Of a stretch of 64,000 nt of DNA, positions 54,236 to 63,691 are shown piece after piece. A program made the translations under genes and the position numbers. The notes under the pieces were generated by a model. That model was not told the origin of the DNA. It did not search any database and saw nothing but the letters and a program-made list of their open reading frames with translations. Source of the DNA: Atopobiaceae bacterium. GTDB lineage: Bacteria; Actinomycetota; Coriobacteriia; Coriobacteriales; Atopobiaceae. The first letter of the stretch is position 1, and each line of letters begins with the position of its first letter. The stretch covers positions 62,001 through 126,000 of the forward strand of contig JAKVON010000006.1 in NCBI GenBank assembly GCA_022482785.1, given 5' to 3'.

Positions 54236-56323
54236 CTACTTCTTGCGGGCGAGCACCCCAATGTCGGCAACCCCATCGAAAACTCTCGCGAACCTGTTGA
54301 GCAGCCTCAGGCGGTTGTCACGCAGGCGCTGGTCCTCGTCCATGACCAGCACGTCGACGAAGAAGCGGTCGATGGGCTCGCGCAGGCGCGCGAGCGCCTT
54401 CACGGCTTCGCCATAGGAGCGAGACGCGAGGGCGGACGCCACCTCGGCGCGGCCGGCCTCGCAGGCGGAGAGGAGAGCCGCCTCGCTCGGCGCGAGCAGC
54501 GACTCGTCGACCTCGTCTCCGAGCGCGGGGTCGGCGAGGTGGGAGGCTCTGGCATAGGCGGTCGCGAGGTCGTCGAAGAGCTCGGGCTCGGCCGTGCGGG
54601 CCTGGTCGAGCGCATGGGCGCGCGCGAAGAACTCGTCGGGGTCGATGACGCCGACGGCGCGGACCGCCTCGATGGTGTCGGGCGAGATGCCGTCGTCTTT
54701 CGCCATGGCTGCGAGCCGCGCCGAGAAGAAGGCGCAGACCGAGCCGAGCACCTGCTCGCGCTCGAAGCGGATGCCCTGTTCGGCGAGGAGGCCGAGGGCG
54801 CAGGAGACGAGCGCCTCGAGGTCGACAGAGGGCATCGTGCGCAGGATGTTGATGACGCCGATGGCCGAGCGCCTGACGGCGTACGGGTCTGAGGAGCCGG
54901 TGGGAGGCTCGTCGATGGCGAAGATGCCGCAGACCGTGTCGAGCTTGTCGGCGATCGCGACGACGCGGCCGACGCCGTTCGAGGGGAGCTCGTCGCCGGC
55001 GAAGCGGGGCCGGTAGTGCTCGCGGACGGCAAGGCAGACGCCGTCGGGCTCGCCCGCCGCCCTTGCGTAGTAGCCGCCCATGACGCCCTGCTGGTTGGTG
55101 AACTCGACGACGGCACTCGAGACCAGGTCGGCCTTGGCGAGATGCGCGGCGCGGACGCACTCGGACGCCTCGTCCTCGCCGAGGCCGGCGGCGCGGGCCG
55201 TCTCGGCGGCGAGCGCCTCCATGCGCGCCACCTTCTGGCGCATGGTCCCCAGCTTCTCCTGGAAGACGACGGCGTCGAGGCGGTCGACGAAGGAATCCAT
55301 GGGATGGGCGAGGTCCTCCTGGTAGAAGAACTTCGCGTCGTCGAGACGTGCCCTCACGACGCGCTCGTTGCCGGCCGCCACGACGCTCGCGCAGGCTGGG
55401 TCGGCGTTCGAGACCACGACGAAGCCGCAGGTGAGATTGCCTTCCTCGTCGTAGAGGGGGAAGTAGCGCTGGTTGGAGAGCATCGACTCGCAGATGATCT
55501 CGTGGGGGACCGCGAGGAACTCCTCGTCGAAGTGGCCGAGCAGGACCGTGGGCCACTCGCAGAGGTTCACGACCTCGTCGAAGGTGCGTCCCGGCGTGTC
55601 GACCCTGCCCCCCTCCGCACGCTCGATCGCCGCGATGCCCTCGCGGATGGCGGCGCGGCGGCGCTCCTCGCCGAGGACGCATGCCCCCTCGAGGACCTCC
55701 TCGTAATGGGCCGGGTCAGAGACGACGTGCGTCCCCGGCCCGAGGACGCGGTGGCCGCGCGTCGTGTTAGAGGCGGTCACGTCGGCGAAGCGCACCCCTA
55801 TGACCTCGCTGCCGAACAGGCAGCAGATCCAGCGCACCGGACGGCCGAAGCGCTCGTGCTCGGAGCCCCAACGCTGGCTCCTGGGCCAGTCGAGGCCCTT
55901 GATGCAGCGCTCCGAGATGTCCCTCAGGATGGGCGCGGACGGGCGCGCGGGCTTCTCGACCTCGGCGAAGACGTATTCCTTGCCGTCCTTGTCGACGCGC
56001 CTGACGAGTTCGGAGACGTCGATGCCGCGCCCGCGCGCGAAGCCCGAGGCGGCCTTGGTGGGCTGTCCCGAGGCATCGAACGCGATGGCGCAGGCGGGAC
56101 CGCGCTTGACCTCGTGGACGGCCTCCGTCTCGACGACGACGTCGCTCACGAGCACGGCGAGGCGCCGCGGGGTCGAGAGCGTCCTGACCTCGCCGTGCGC
56201 GAGGCCCGCCTCGTCGAGGCCCGTCTCGAAGAGCCTGCCGAGCTGTGCGATGGCCTTCATGAGCGGCGCGCTCGGCAGCTCCTCGCTGCCTATCTCGAGC
56301 AGGAAGTCCCTGGTCCGTTCCAT
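54236..56323 (-). CDS. glyS: Glycyl-tRNA synthetase beta subunit
   Basis: The 695-residue subunit of the alpha2beta2 enzyme shows LLEIGSEELPS at the N-terminus, TPRRLAVLVSDV, RPVRWICCLFGSEV and the HD-like segment KADLVSSAVVEFTNQQGVMG. A C-terminal anticodon-binding helical domain is also present. It begins directly after the glyQ stop. Confidence 0.97.
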   Translation of the reverse strand: MERTRDFLLEIGSEELPSAPLMKAIAQLGRLFETGLDEAGLAHGEVRTLSTPRRLAVLVSDVVVETEAVHEVKRGPACAIAFDASGQPTKAASGFARGRGIDVSELVRRVDKDGKEYVFAEVEKPARPSAPILRDISERCIKGLDWPRSQRWGSEHERFGRPVRWICCLFGSEVIGVRFADVTASNTTRGHRVLGPGTHVVSDPAHYEEVLEGACVLGEERRRAAIREGIAAIERAEGGRVDTPGRTFDEVVNLCEWPTVLLGHFDEEFLAVPHEIICESMLSNQRYFPLYDEEGNLTCGFVVVSNADPACASVVAAGNERVVRARLDDAKFFYQEDLAHPMDSFVDRLDAVVFQEKLGTMRQKVARMEALAAETARAAGLGEDEASECVRAAHLAKADLVSSAVVEFTNQQGVMGGYYARAAGEPDGVCLAVREHYRPRFAGDELPSNGVGRVVAIADKLDTVCGIFAIDEPPTGSSDPYAVRRSAIGVINILRTMPSVDLEALVSCALGLLAEQGIRFEREQVLGSVCAFFSARLAAMAKDDGISPDTIEAVRAVGVIDPDEFFARAHALDQARTAEPELFDDLATAYARASHLADPALGDEVDESLLAPSEAALLSACEAGRAEVASALASRSYGEAVKALARLREPIDRFFVDVLVMDEDQRLRDNRLRLLNRFARVFDGVADIGVLARKK

Positions 56324-57235
56324 CTAGGCCACCTCCCCTTTCGTATGCTGGCCCTGGTCCTTGCCCGCGACCTCCGCGAGGTAGCTCTCGCAGCAGAGCT
56401 TGGCTATGGTGCGGACGCGCAGGATGTAGTTGGCACGCTCGACCGCCGAGAGGGCGCCGCGGCTGTCGAGGAGGTTGAAGGCGTGGCTGCACTTGAGCAC
56501 GCAGTCGTAGGCGGGAAGGGGCAGGCGGGCGTCGAGGCAGGAGTGGCACTCCGCCTCGTACTCGTCGAACTTCCCCCGCATGAGCCCGACATCGGCGACC
56601 TCGAAGTTATAGGCGGAGAACTCGCGCTCGTTCTCGAGGAAGACATCGCCGTAGGTCATGGGGGTGCCGTCGGGCAGCGTCGACCAGACGAGGTCGTAGA
56701 CGGAGTTGACGCCCTGCGCGTACATCGCGATGCGCTCGAGGCCATAGGTTATCTCGACCGGGACGGGGTCGACCTCGATGCCGCCCACCTGCTGGAAGTA
56801 GGTGTACTGGGTGACCTCCATGCCATCGAGCCAGACCTCCCAGCCGAGGCCCCAGGCACCGAGCGTCGGGCTCTCCCAGTCGTCCTCGACGAAGCGGACG
56901 TCGTGCTCGTCGGGGTCGAGGCCGATCGCCTTGAGCGATCCCAGGTAGAGGTCCTGGGAGTCGGCCGGGGAGGGCTTGAGGATGACCTGGAACTGGTAGT
57001 AGTGCTGCATCCTGTTGGGGTTCTCGCCATAGCGGCCGTCGGCCGGGCGACGGCAGGGCTGCGGGTAGCAGGTGCGCCACGACGCGGGGCCGAGGGAGCG
57101 CAGGAGCGTCGCGGTGTGGAAGGTGCCTGCCCCCACCTCCGAGTCGTAGGGCTGCATGACCGTGCAGCCGAGGTCCGCCCAATAGTGCTCGAGCGCCAGG
57201 ATCATGTCCTGGAAGCTCAACGGTTCTGTGCTCAT
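56324..57235 (-). CDS. glyQ: Glycyl-tRNA synthetase alpha subunit
   Basis: The 303-residue class II catalytic subunit shows [57 protein letters not shown] and FNLLDSRGA. The heterotetrameric glyQS type is bacterial. It lies 38 bases after lepB with no room for a T-box leader. Confidence 0.97.
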   Translation of the reverse strand: MSTEPLSFQDMILALEHYWADLGCTVMQPYDSEVGAGTFHTATLLRSLGPASWRTCYPQPCRRPADGRYGENPNRMQHYYQFQVILKPSPADSQDLYLGSLKAIGLDPDEHDVRFVEDDWESPTLGAWGLGWEVWLDGMEVTQYTYFQQVGGIEVDPVPVEITYGLERIAMYAQGVNSVYDLVWSTLPDGTPMTYGDVFLENEREFSAYNFEVADVGLMRGKFDEYEAECHSCLDARLPLPAYDCVLKCSHAFNLLDSRGALSAVERANYILRVRTIAKLCCESYLAEVAGKDQGQHTKGEVA

Positions 57236-57273
57236 GGGGAGTCGTTCCTTTCGATAGCGTGTGGGGCGGATGC

Positions 57274-57831
57274 TCAGAGGGCCTTGGCGTCTGCCGTCGG
57301 CCAGAAGATGCAGAGCGCGTGCGACGAGACGGCCTTGGAGGACACCGCGCCGAAGTACCTCGAGTCGAGAGAGTTCGTCCTGTTGTCGCCCATCACCCAG
57401 AGATACCCCGCCGGAACGGCGTAGGGATAGGAGATGGGCCCGGAGAGGGTCGAGGAGTGCTGCGCGAGGGGATCCGTCCTCTTGCCCTCCACGTAGCTCT
57501 CGTCGAGTCTCTTCCCGTCTACGTAGACCGAGCCGTCCTGGATGTCGACCGTCTGCCCGCCGACGGCGATGACCCTCTTGATGAGCGTCACCCCGGCCTT
57601 CTCGGGGTCCTCGAACGTCACGACCTCGCCTGCGGTGGGCTCGGACAGCTTGATGGAGACCTTCTCGCCGACGAGGCGGTCGCCCAGCTGGATGGTGTCG
57701 AGCATGGAGCCGGAAGGCACCTGGTAGACCTCCACGACGAAGGCGCGCACGAGAAGGGACACGGCCACGGCGACGCAGATGACGAGTATCCACTGCAGGG
57801 CCTCGCCGGCATGATGGCTCTTGCTCGTCAC
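57274..57831 (-). CDS. lepB: Signal peptidase I
   Basis: The 185-residue membrane protease has one N-terminal membrane segment (about 14-33). The catalytic serine is in [10 protein letters not shown] (Ser42), the lysine in [10 protein letters not shown] (Lys85), and the [14 protein letters not shown] box is complete. GTG 57831 is the nearest start to the conserved region with GGGGAG about 10 bases upstream. It follows trmD. Confidence 0.94.
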   Translation of the reverse strand: MTSKSHHAGEALQWILVICVAVAVSLLVRAFVVEVYQVPSGSMLDTIQLGDRLVGEKVSIKLSEPTAGEVVTFEDPEKAGVTLIKRVIAVGGQTVDIQDGSVYVDGKRLDESYVEGKRTDPLAQHSSTLSGPISYPYAVPAGYLWVMGDNRTNSLDSRYFGAVSSKAVSSHALCIFWPTADAKAL

Positions 57832-57838
57832 CGGGCGC

Positions 57839-58594
57839 TCACTCCCCTCTCGGTCCGTTCGAATCCTCCACGAGGGCGCGGACGCGCTCCCTCTCCTCGG
57901 CCGAGAGGTCTGCCTGGCCGAGGAGGTCCGGCCTCCAGAGGGCCGTCCTCTCGATGGCGCTCGCGCGCCTCCATGCGGCCACGGCCGCATGGTCGCCCGA
58001 GAGAAGCACGTCGGGCACGCGCATCCCATCATAGACTGAGGGACGCGTGTACTGGGCGTACTCGAGCAGGCCGTCAGAAAAAGACTCGTCCGCCGCGCTC
58101 ATGTCGTCGCCGAGGGCGCCCGGGATGAGACGCACGACGGAATCGGCGACGACGAGGGCGGCGAGCTCGCCGCCGGTGAGCACATAGTCCCCCAGCGAGA
58201 CGACCTCGTCCGCGAGCGAGTAGACGCGCTCGTCCATGCCCTCGTAGCGTCCGCACACGAGGATGATCCTGCTCTCGCGGGAGAGCCTGGCGGCAGCGGC
58301 CTCGTCGTAGGGATGGCCGCAGGGCGAGAAGAAGACCACGTGGGCAGGCCTCTCGCCGCCGCAGGTGAGGTCGTCCAGGGCCTCGAAGACGGGTCCCGGC
58401 TTCATGAGCATGCCCTGGCCGCCGCCGAACGGCGCGTCGTCGACGGTCCTGTGGCGGTCGTGCGTCCAGTCCCTGAGGTCGTGCGCGGAGAAGCTCACGA
58501 GCCCTCGGTCGCGGGCGCGGCCCATGATCGACGTGGACATGTAGGGCTCGAAGAGCCCGGGAAACACGGAGAGCGTCTCTATCGCGAGGCTCAT
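57839..58594 (-). CDS. trmD: tRNA (guanine-N1)-methyltransferase
   Basis: The 251-residue SPOUT enzyme forms m1G37. TLSVFPGLFEPYMSTSI begins it; the knot shows LVCGRYEGMDERV and DYVLTGGELAALV, and the C-terminal domain shows YTRPSVYDGMRVPDVLLSGDHA. The ATG overlaps rimM as ATGA. Confidence 0.97.
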   Translation of the reverse strand: MSLAIETLSVFPGLFEPYMSTSIMGRARDRGLVSFSAHDLRDWTHDRHRTVDDAPFGGGQGMLMKPGPVFEALDDLTCGGERPAHVVFFSPCGHPYDEAAAARLSRESRIILVCGRYEGMDERVYSLADEVVSLGDYVLTGGELAALVVADSVVRLIPGALGDDMSAADESFSDGLLEYAQYTRPSVYDGMRVPDVLLSGDHAAVAAWRRASAIERTALWRPDLLGQADLSAEERERVRALVEDSNGPRGE

Positions 58595-59112
58595 GAGGAC
58601 GCTCCCGCTCCCACGAGCCCGTCCGGAAGCGAGACCACGATGGGGCCGGCCTCGGGCACGTCGTCGACGACCTCGTCGACGACGGGGACGAGCGTCTCGC
58701 CTGCCGGCCCGCATACCGCCCATACGTCGTTCGCCGGTCCCGTCATGACCTCGCGGATGGTGCCGAGCGGCCCCAGCGTCACGTCCGCGACCTCGCGCCC
58801 GAGGAGGCGCGGCACGTCGTGGAGCATGAAGCCTGCGGGCAGGTCGTCCTCGCGGACGAGCACGGACCTGCCGACGCACGCGCGTGCCGACTCGAGGTCG
58901 CGGACGCCGCTCAGCCGCACGAGCTGGCCGGACGGACGGCTCGACACGCCCTCGACCACGTGCCACCTGTCCTCCCTGAGGGAGGGCGGCACCAGGGCGA
59001 CCCTCAGTCCCTCGCGCATGACGAAGGGGAGGCCATCCGCGGGAACCGCGACGACCTCCCCTGCCTTCCCATGGCTCTTGACGACATGGGCAACGTTTCT
59101 GTATTTCGCCAT
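58591..59112 (-). CDS. rimM: Ribosome maturation factor RimM
   Basis: The 173-residue protein assists 30S head assembly around S19. An N-terminal beta-barrel starts VAHVVKSHGKAGEV, and the PRC-like domain shows LLGREVADVTLGPLGTIREV and a LVPVVDEVV end. It sits between khpA and trmD in the conserved order. Confidence 0.92.
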   Translation of the reverse strand: MAKYRNVAHVVKSHGKAGEVVAVPADGLPFVMREGLRVALVPPSLREDRWHVVEGVSSRPSGQLVRLSGVRDLESARACVGRSVLVREDDLPAGFMLHDVPRLLGREVADVTLGPLGTIREVMTGPANDVWAVCGPAGETLVPVVDEVVDDVPEAGPIVVSLPDGLVGAGASS

Positions 59113-59127
59113 CACTGCCGGCGGGTC

Positions 59128-59436
59128 CTAACCGATGACCTCGACCTCGACATCCGCGCCGACGCGCTGGCCACAGGCCCGTGCGATCGTGCGGATGGCC
59201 TTGATGGTGCGGCCGCGCCTGCCGATGACCTTGCCTGCATCGCCCTCGGCGCAGCTCACCTCGATGAGCGAGCCCTCCTCGCCGTCGGTGACGTCGAGGG
59301 AGACGCTCGACTCGTCGTCGACGAGACCGCAGACGATGAGCTCGACGAGGTCGGCCACCTTGTCCGAGGGCATCGGGGCCTCCTGCTCGGAGACCTCCTC
59401 CGCCTCGACGGGCATGCTGTCGGAAATCTCGGCCAT
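59128..59436 (-). CDS. khpA: KH-domain RNA-binding protein KhpA
   Basis: The 102-residue protein has an acidic N-terminal tail (about 1-24), then a KH domain whose GxxG loop reads GKVIGRRGRTIKAIRT. KhpA binds RNA with KhpB and affects cell division and elongation in other Gram-positives. It is between rpsP (3-base gap) and rimM. Confidence 0.92.
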   Translation of the reverse strand: MAEISDSMPVEAEEVSEQEAPMPSDKVADLVELIVCGLVDDESSVSLDVTDGEEGSLIEVSCAEGDAGKVIGRRGRTIKAIRTIARACGQRVGADVEVEVIG

Positions 59437-59439
59437 GCG

Positions 59440-59769
59440 CTACTCGGCGTCCTTGGCCGCAGCGGCCGCGGCGTCCTTGGCGGCCTGCTTCTTCGACTTC
59501 TTGCCCTTCTTCTCGGGTGCGGGCTTGCCGCCCCCGCGCGCGATGTCGATGAGGTGGGACACGGCGTTGGAAGGCTGGGCGCCCTTGGCCACCCACGCGT
59601 CGATCTTCTCGAGGTCGAGGTCGATGGTCTTGGGGTCGGTCAGCGGGTTATAGCGGCCGACCTGCTCGATGAGACGGCCGTCTCGGGGCATGCGGCCGTC
59701 GGCGACGACGACGCGGTAGTACGGACGCTTCTTGGCACCATGACGGGCCAGGCGAATCTTGACTGCCAA
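59440..59769 (-). CDS. rpsP: 30S ribosomal protein S16
   Basis: The 109-residue protein starts [20 protein letters not shown] and shows [16 protein letters not shown]. The C-terminal tail (about 78-109) is Lys/Ala-rich. TTG 59769 is chosen because GAGGAG lies 6 bases upstream; that site overlaps an in-frame ATG at 59784 which itself has no ribosome site. First gene of the rpsP-khpA-rimM-trmD-lepB-glyQS group. Confidence 0.95.
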   Translation of the reverse strand: MAVKIRLARHGAKKRPYYRVVVADGRMPRDGRLIEQVGRYNPLTDPKTIDLDLEKIDAWVAKGAQPSNAVSHLIDIARGGGKPAPEKKGKKSKKQAAKDAAAAAAKDAE

Positions 59770-59843
59770 TGAAAACTCCTCCATTCGGGCGGGCGGACTT
59801 GTGGTGGTGTGTGCCGCCACGCATGCACACAAAGCAGTTTTAC

Positions 59844-59849
59844 ATGATA
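59844..59849 (-). promoter_or_regulatory. Candidate -10 element for the rpsP operon
   Basis: TATCAT (5 of 6) on the minus strand lies about 75 bases before rpsP. A poor TTCAAT is 17 bases further upstream. Confidence 0.4.
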
Positions 59850-59922
59850 CGACACCTTCGAAGGCGATTGAAGTGCAGTTTTTGTGAACAGAGCCCGCCC
59901 GGATTCCCAAACGTGCAGGTTT

Positions 59923-59962
59923 CTGAAAGCTTCAGGTGCTGTTCAGAGGCGGTGGGTACTAT
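59923..59962 (+). promoter_or_regulatory. Candidate autoregulated promoter of the two-component operon
   Basis: Two TTCAG direct repeats (59931-59935 and 59942-59946) are 11 bases apart, one helical turn, the arrangement used by OmpR/PhoB-type dimers. They overlap the expected -35 region of TACTAT (-10, 59957-59962). A CTGAA (59923) forms a dyad with the first repeat. Confidence 0.45.
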
Positions 59963-60023
59963 CACCACAGCATCGAGAGGGCGGCGCGTGCCGCTCCCCA
60001 GCCCATCCCGAGGAGGGTCTGCC

Positions 60024-60704
60024 ATGAACATCCTTGTCGTCGAAGACGAACGGAACCTTGCCGACGCCATCTGCCACATCCTGTCCCAGGAAGGCTACAA
60101 CGCGGAGGCGGCCTACGACGGGAAGGCCGGCCTCACCTATGCGGAGAGCGGGCTCTACGACGCGATGGTCCTCGACGTCATGCTCCCCGGCATGAGCGGG
60201 TTCGACGTCGTCCACGAGCTGCGCCACAAGAAGATATCCATCCCCGTCCTCATGCTCACCGCCCGCACCGCGACGACCGACAAGGTCGAGGGCCTCGACG
60301 CCGGGGCCGACGACTACATGACCAAGCCCTTCGAGGCACCGGAGCTCCTCGCCCGCATCAGGGCGCTCACCAGGAGGCAGGGTGACGTCGTCATCGACGA
60401 GGCGACCTTCGGCGACCTGGTGCTCGACCTCAACACCCACGACCTGTCGTGCGCCTCGCGCTCCGTCCACCTCTCCCAGAAGGAGTTCGAGGTCATGCGC
60501 ATGCTGATGAGCAGCACCGGCCGCGTGGTCTCCAAGAGCGACCTTCTGACGAGCGTCTGGGGGGCCGACGGCGAGGCCTCGGAGAACTCCGCCGAGGCAT
60601 ACGTGTCGTTCCTCCGCAAGAAGCTCGCCCACCTCAAGTCGAAGGCGTCCATCACCACGCTCCGCATGCTCGGCTATCGCCTCGAGGAGATAGACCTCGG
60701 GTAG
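60024..60704 (+). CDS. OmpR/PhoB-family response regulator
   Basis: The 226-residue protein has a receiver domain with VVEDERN, phospho-acceptor Asp51 in VLDVMLPGMSG, LTART and conserved Lys in MTKPF. A winged-helix DNA-binding domain follows (about 130-224) with LSQKEFEVMRMLM and RMLGYRL. ATG 60024 has GAGGAGGG upstream. It is 28 bases before the sensor kinase gene, with which it forms a pair. The signal is unknown. Confidence 0.94.
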   Translation: MNILVVEDERNLADAICHILSQEGYNAEAAYDGKAGLTYAESGLYDAMVLDVMLPGMSGFDVVHELRHKKISIPVLMLTARTATTDKVEGLDAGADDYMTKPFEAPELLARIRALTRRQGDVVIDEATFGDLVLDLNTHDLSCASRSVHLSQKEFEVMRMLMSSTGRVVSKSDLLTSVWGADGEASENSAEAYVSFLRKKLAHLKSKASITTLRMLGYRLEEIDLG

Positions 60705-60732
60705 GCCCCGTTCCCCGCCGCGAGGAGACGCC

Positions 60733-61995
60733 ATGCTCAAGAGTCTCAGGAGGAAGTTCATCGTCATCACGATGTCGCTCGTCGGCCTCGTGCTCGTCGG
60801 CGTGCTCGGCATGAGCCTGTACTCGACCGTGAGGTCCATGAACAGCGAGCTCACGGAGGACCTCGCCCATGCGCTCGAGTTCGGGGCCGACTCCAAGCCG
60901 ACCGTCGGCGGGTCGGTCCAGTCCCCTGGCAACGACGGCATGGGCAACTCGGACCGCTTCCCGGGCTCGCGCATGGTGGTCTATGTCGTCGACATCGACG
61001 CGGACGGCACGATCCTCCAGAGCAACAACGCCTCGGTCGCGATCAGCGACGACACGCTCGACAAGGTCGTGAGCGACGTCCTGAGCTCAGACGGCGACTC
61101 CGGCTCCATCTCCTCGAGCAACCTCACCTGGCGCCGCAAGGTCACCTCGTCCGGCATCCGCATCGCCATCGGGGACACCACGTCGATCCACACCGTCGTG
61201 AGCGCGCAGGTCCTCAACGCCGCCGTCACCATCCTCGTCGCCATGAGCATCCTCTTCGTCATTGTATGGTTCCTCTCGAAGTGGGCGTTCGAGCCCGTCG
61301 TCGAGAGCTGGAACAGGCAGCGGCGCTTCGTCGCCGACGCCTCGCACGAGCTGAAGACCCCCCTCGCCGTCATCCTGGCCAACCTGCAGATCCTCGAGCG
61401 CTCGAAGTCGGAGAGGCCTGCCGCTGACCAGCGCTGGATCGACTCGACCGCCGAGGAGGCCGAGCGCATGAACGGGCTCGTCAAGGACCTTCTCGAGCTC
61501 GCGAGGACCGACGAGAACTCGGTCGGTGACAAGGGGGGCGCCTTCCAGGCGACCGACGTCGACCTCTCCTCCATCGCCGACACCGTCTCCCTGCAGTTCG
61601 ATGCGGTCGCGTTCGAGCACGGCTGTGGCCTCGAGACCGACATCGCCGAGGACGTGCACGTCACGGGCGACCCGATCCTGCTCGAGCGGCTCGTCAAGTC
61701 ACTCATAGAGAACGCCTGCAAGTACGCCGAGAGCGGCACCGACGTCCTGGTCGCGCTCGAGAGGAGCGGCTCGCACGCGCGCTTCTCCGTCACCAACCAG
61801 GGCGTGCCCATCGACCCCGAGGACCTCCCCCACATCTTCGACCGCTTCTACAGGTCGGACAAGGCGCGGAGCAGGGAGACGGGCGGCTTCGGCCTCGGGC
61901 TCGCCATCGCGAAGGGCATCGTCGACGCCCATCATGGGAAGATCTGGGCGACGTCGACCGCCGAGGCCGGGACCTGCTTCTCGTTCGAGATATAG
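60733..61995 (+). CDS. Sensor histidine kinase partner of the response regulator
   Basis: The 420-residue membrane protein has two membrane segments (about 10-30 and 159-181) flanking an extracellular sensor region of about 125 residues. The H box FVADASHELKTPLA places the phospho-histidine at 205. N, G1 and G2 boxes (LIENACKYAE, FDRFYRSDKARS, GGFGLGLAIAKGI) are intact. A clear HAMP linker is not seen. The ligand is not recognisable. Confidence 0.93.
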   Translation: MLKSLRRKFIVITMSLVGLVLVGVLGMSLYSTVRSMNSELTEDLAHALEFGADSKPTVGGSVQSPGNDGMGNSDRFPGSRMVVYVVDIDADGTILQSNNASVAISDDTLDKVVSDVLSSDGDSGSISSSNLTWRRKVTSSGIRIAIGDTTSIHTVVSAQVLNAAVTILVAMSILFVIVWFLSKWAFEPVVESWNRQRRFVADASHELKTPLAVILANLQILERSKSERPAADQRWIDSTAEEAERMNGLVKDLLELARTDENSVGDKGGAFQATDVDLSSIADTVSLQFDAVAFEHGCGLETDIAEDVHVTGDPILLERLVKSLIENACKYAESGTDVLVALERSGSHARFSVTNQGVPIDPEDLPHIFDRFYRSDKARSRETGGFGLGLAIAKGIVDAHHGKIWATSTAEAGTCFSFEI

Positions 61996-62047
61996 CCCCC
62001 GACGGCAGAGGGGTCGCCGCGTCACGGCGACCTCTATACTCGGAGCC

Positions 62048-63313
62048 ATGGAAGAAAGCGGACACACAGCGGCGGGACAGGCCTGGACGGAGTGGGCGGG
62101 GCCGGCGATAGGCCTTCTCGACCTCGACGCCTTCTTCGCGTCGGTCGAGCAGCTCGACCATCCCGAATGGCGCGGCAGGCCCGTCGTGGTCGGAGGGTCG
62201 GTCGAGAAGAGGGGCGTGGTCTCCACGGCCTCCTACGAGGCACGGCGCTTCGGAATCCATTCGGCCATGCCGGCCGCCGAGGCGAGGAGGCTCTGTCCCG
62301 AGGCCATCTGGACCCAGGGCCACTTCGAGCGGTACCGCGCCGTCTCGAACGAGGTCATGGGCATCATCCTGGACGAGACGCCACTCGTCGAGCAGGTCTC
62401 GGTCGACGAGGCGTTCTTCGACGTCACCCCGGGGCGCTTCTCGCGCGAGAGTCCGCTCGACATCTGCCGCCGCATCCAGCGGCGCGTCTCGGACCTCGGC
62501 GTCACCTGCTCCATCGGCCTCGGGACGAACAAGACGGTGGCGAAGGTGGCCTCGGAGAGGGACAAGCCCCGCGGCCTCACGGTCGTCTTCCCCGGCGGCG
62601 AGGCCGACTTCCTCGCCCCGCTGCCCATCCGCGCGATGAGCGGCATCGGGCCGGCGACGGAGAGGAGGCTCCACGGGCTCGGGATCAAGACCCTGGGCCA
62701 GCTCGCCGCCTCGGGCGACAGGCTGCGGGCGGAGGAGTTCGGGGTGCTCGGCCCGCTCATGGTGGAGCGGGCCGCCGGGGCGGAGCGCTCGGTCGTTCCC
62801 CCCTCGCAGCGACGTCGCGAGGTGAAGTCCGTCTCGAACGAGCGGACCTTCGCCCATGACCTCACCGACGCCCACGAGGTGCATGCGGCCCTCGACCACA
62901 TCTGCGGGCTCGTCGGGCGGAGGCTCAGGGACAAGTCGCTTGCCGGCAGCGTCGTCACGGTCAAGGTGAGGTTTGACTACCTCCATGCCAGGTCAGCGCA
63001 GCGCAGGCTCCCCCATCCCGCCGACGACGAGAGGGAGTTCTCGCCCGTCGCGCGGGAGGCCCTCGACCAGATCTGGCGCGAGGGCCAGCCGGTGCGCCTG
63101 CTCGGCGTCGCCATGTCGGGCTTCGGCGAGGAGGCGGCGGAGCCCGACCTCCTCGATCTGCTTGCCGATGAGGAGGGACGCCCCTCGGTGTCCCGGACGA
63201 CGGACGAGATCAGGCGACGCTTCGGCGACGATGCCGTTGCCTATGGCCATGACCTGAGGTTCAGCGGGCGAACCAGCGACACGCAGCCCATGGGCAAGGG
63301 CGACGACGACTAG
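62048..63313 (+). CDS. dinB: Y-family DNA polymerase IV
   Basis: The 421-residue translesion polymerase shows palm motifs LLDLDAFFASVEQ and VSVDEAFFDVT with the metal-binding acids, GVTCSIGLGTNKTVAKVAS and the helix-hairpin-helix MSGIGPATERRLHGLG. The little-finger domain spans about 245-360. A C-terminal DLLDLL stretch could bind the sliding clamp. It lies 52 bases after the sensor kinase, possibly in the same transcript, and its stop abuts the convergent rsfS stop. Confidence 0.92.
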   Translation: MEESGHTAAGQAWTEWAGPAIGLLDLDAFFASVEQLDHPEWRGRPVVVGGSVEKRGVVSTASYEARRFGIHSAMPAAEARRLCPEAIWTQGHFERYRAVSNEVMGIILDETPLVEQVSVDEAFFDVTPGRFSRESPLDICRRIQRRVSDLGVTCSIGLGTNKTVAKVASERDKPRGLTVVFPGGEADFLAPLPIRAMSGIGPATERRLHGLGIKTLGQLAASGDRLRAEEFGVLGPLMVERAAGAERSVVPPSQRRREVKSVSNERTFAHDLTDAHEVHAALDHICGLVGRRLRDKSLAGSVVTVKVRFDYLHARSAQRRLPHPADDEREFSPVAREALDQIWREGQPVRLLGVAMSGFGEEAAEPDLLDLLADEEGRPSVSRTTDEIRRRFGDDAVAYGHDLRFSGRTSDTQPMGKGDDD

Positions 63314-63691
63314 CTAGTCGGTCGGCCGGGCGCCTTCGCCGAGGCCGAGCTCGACGCGTGGCGCGTCCCCCCAGAGCCGCTCGAGGCGATAGTAGTCGCG
63401 CGTCTCGGGGAGGAAGACGTGCACGACGACGGAGCCGTAGTCCATGAGGACCCACGTCGACTCCTCCCGCCCCTCGATGGAGAGCGGCTTGGCGCCGCTG
63501 TTGGCGAGGACCTTGGCCTCGATCTCCTCGACGACGGCGTCGGAGAGCCGACGGTTCGAGGCGGTGCAGACGAGGAAGTAGTCGCACACGTCGGACTGCT
63601 TCGTGAGGTCGAGGAGGACGACGTCAGAAGCCTTCTTGTCGTCTGCCGCGGCCGCTGCGATGCGGGCGAGCTCGAGTGGGGTAACGCTCAT
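63314..63691 (-). CDS. rsfS: Ribosome silencing factor RsfS
   Basis: The 125-residue protein binds L14 and blocks subunit joining in starvation. Family segments are LLDLTKQSDVCDYFLVCTA, EGREESTWVLMDYGSVVVHVF and RDYYRLERLWGDAP. The ATG overlaps the yqeK stop as ATGA, the conserved yqeK-rsfS order. Confidence 0.94.
   Translation of the reverse strand: MSVTPLELARIAAAAADDKKASDVVLLDLTKQSDVCDYFLVCTASNRRLSDAVVEEIEAKVLANSGAKPLSIEGREESTWVLMDYGSVVVHVFLPETRDYYRLERLWGDAPRVELGLGEGARPTD

Noticed and set aside
57236-57273. T-box riboswitch before glyQ
   Set aside because: The gap after lepB is only 38 bases; no room for stem I or an antiterminator.
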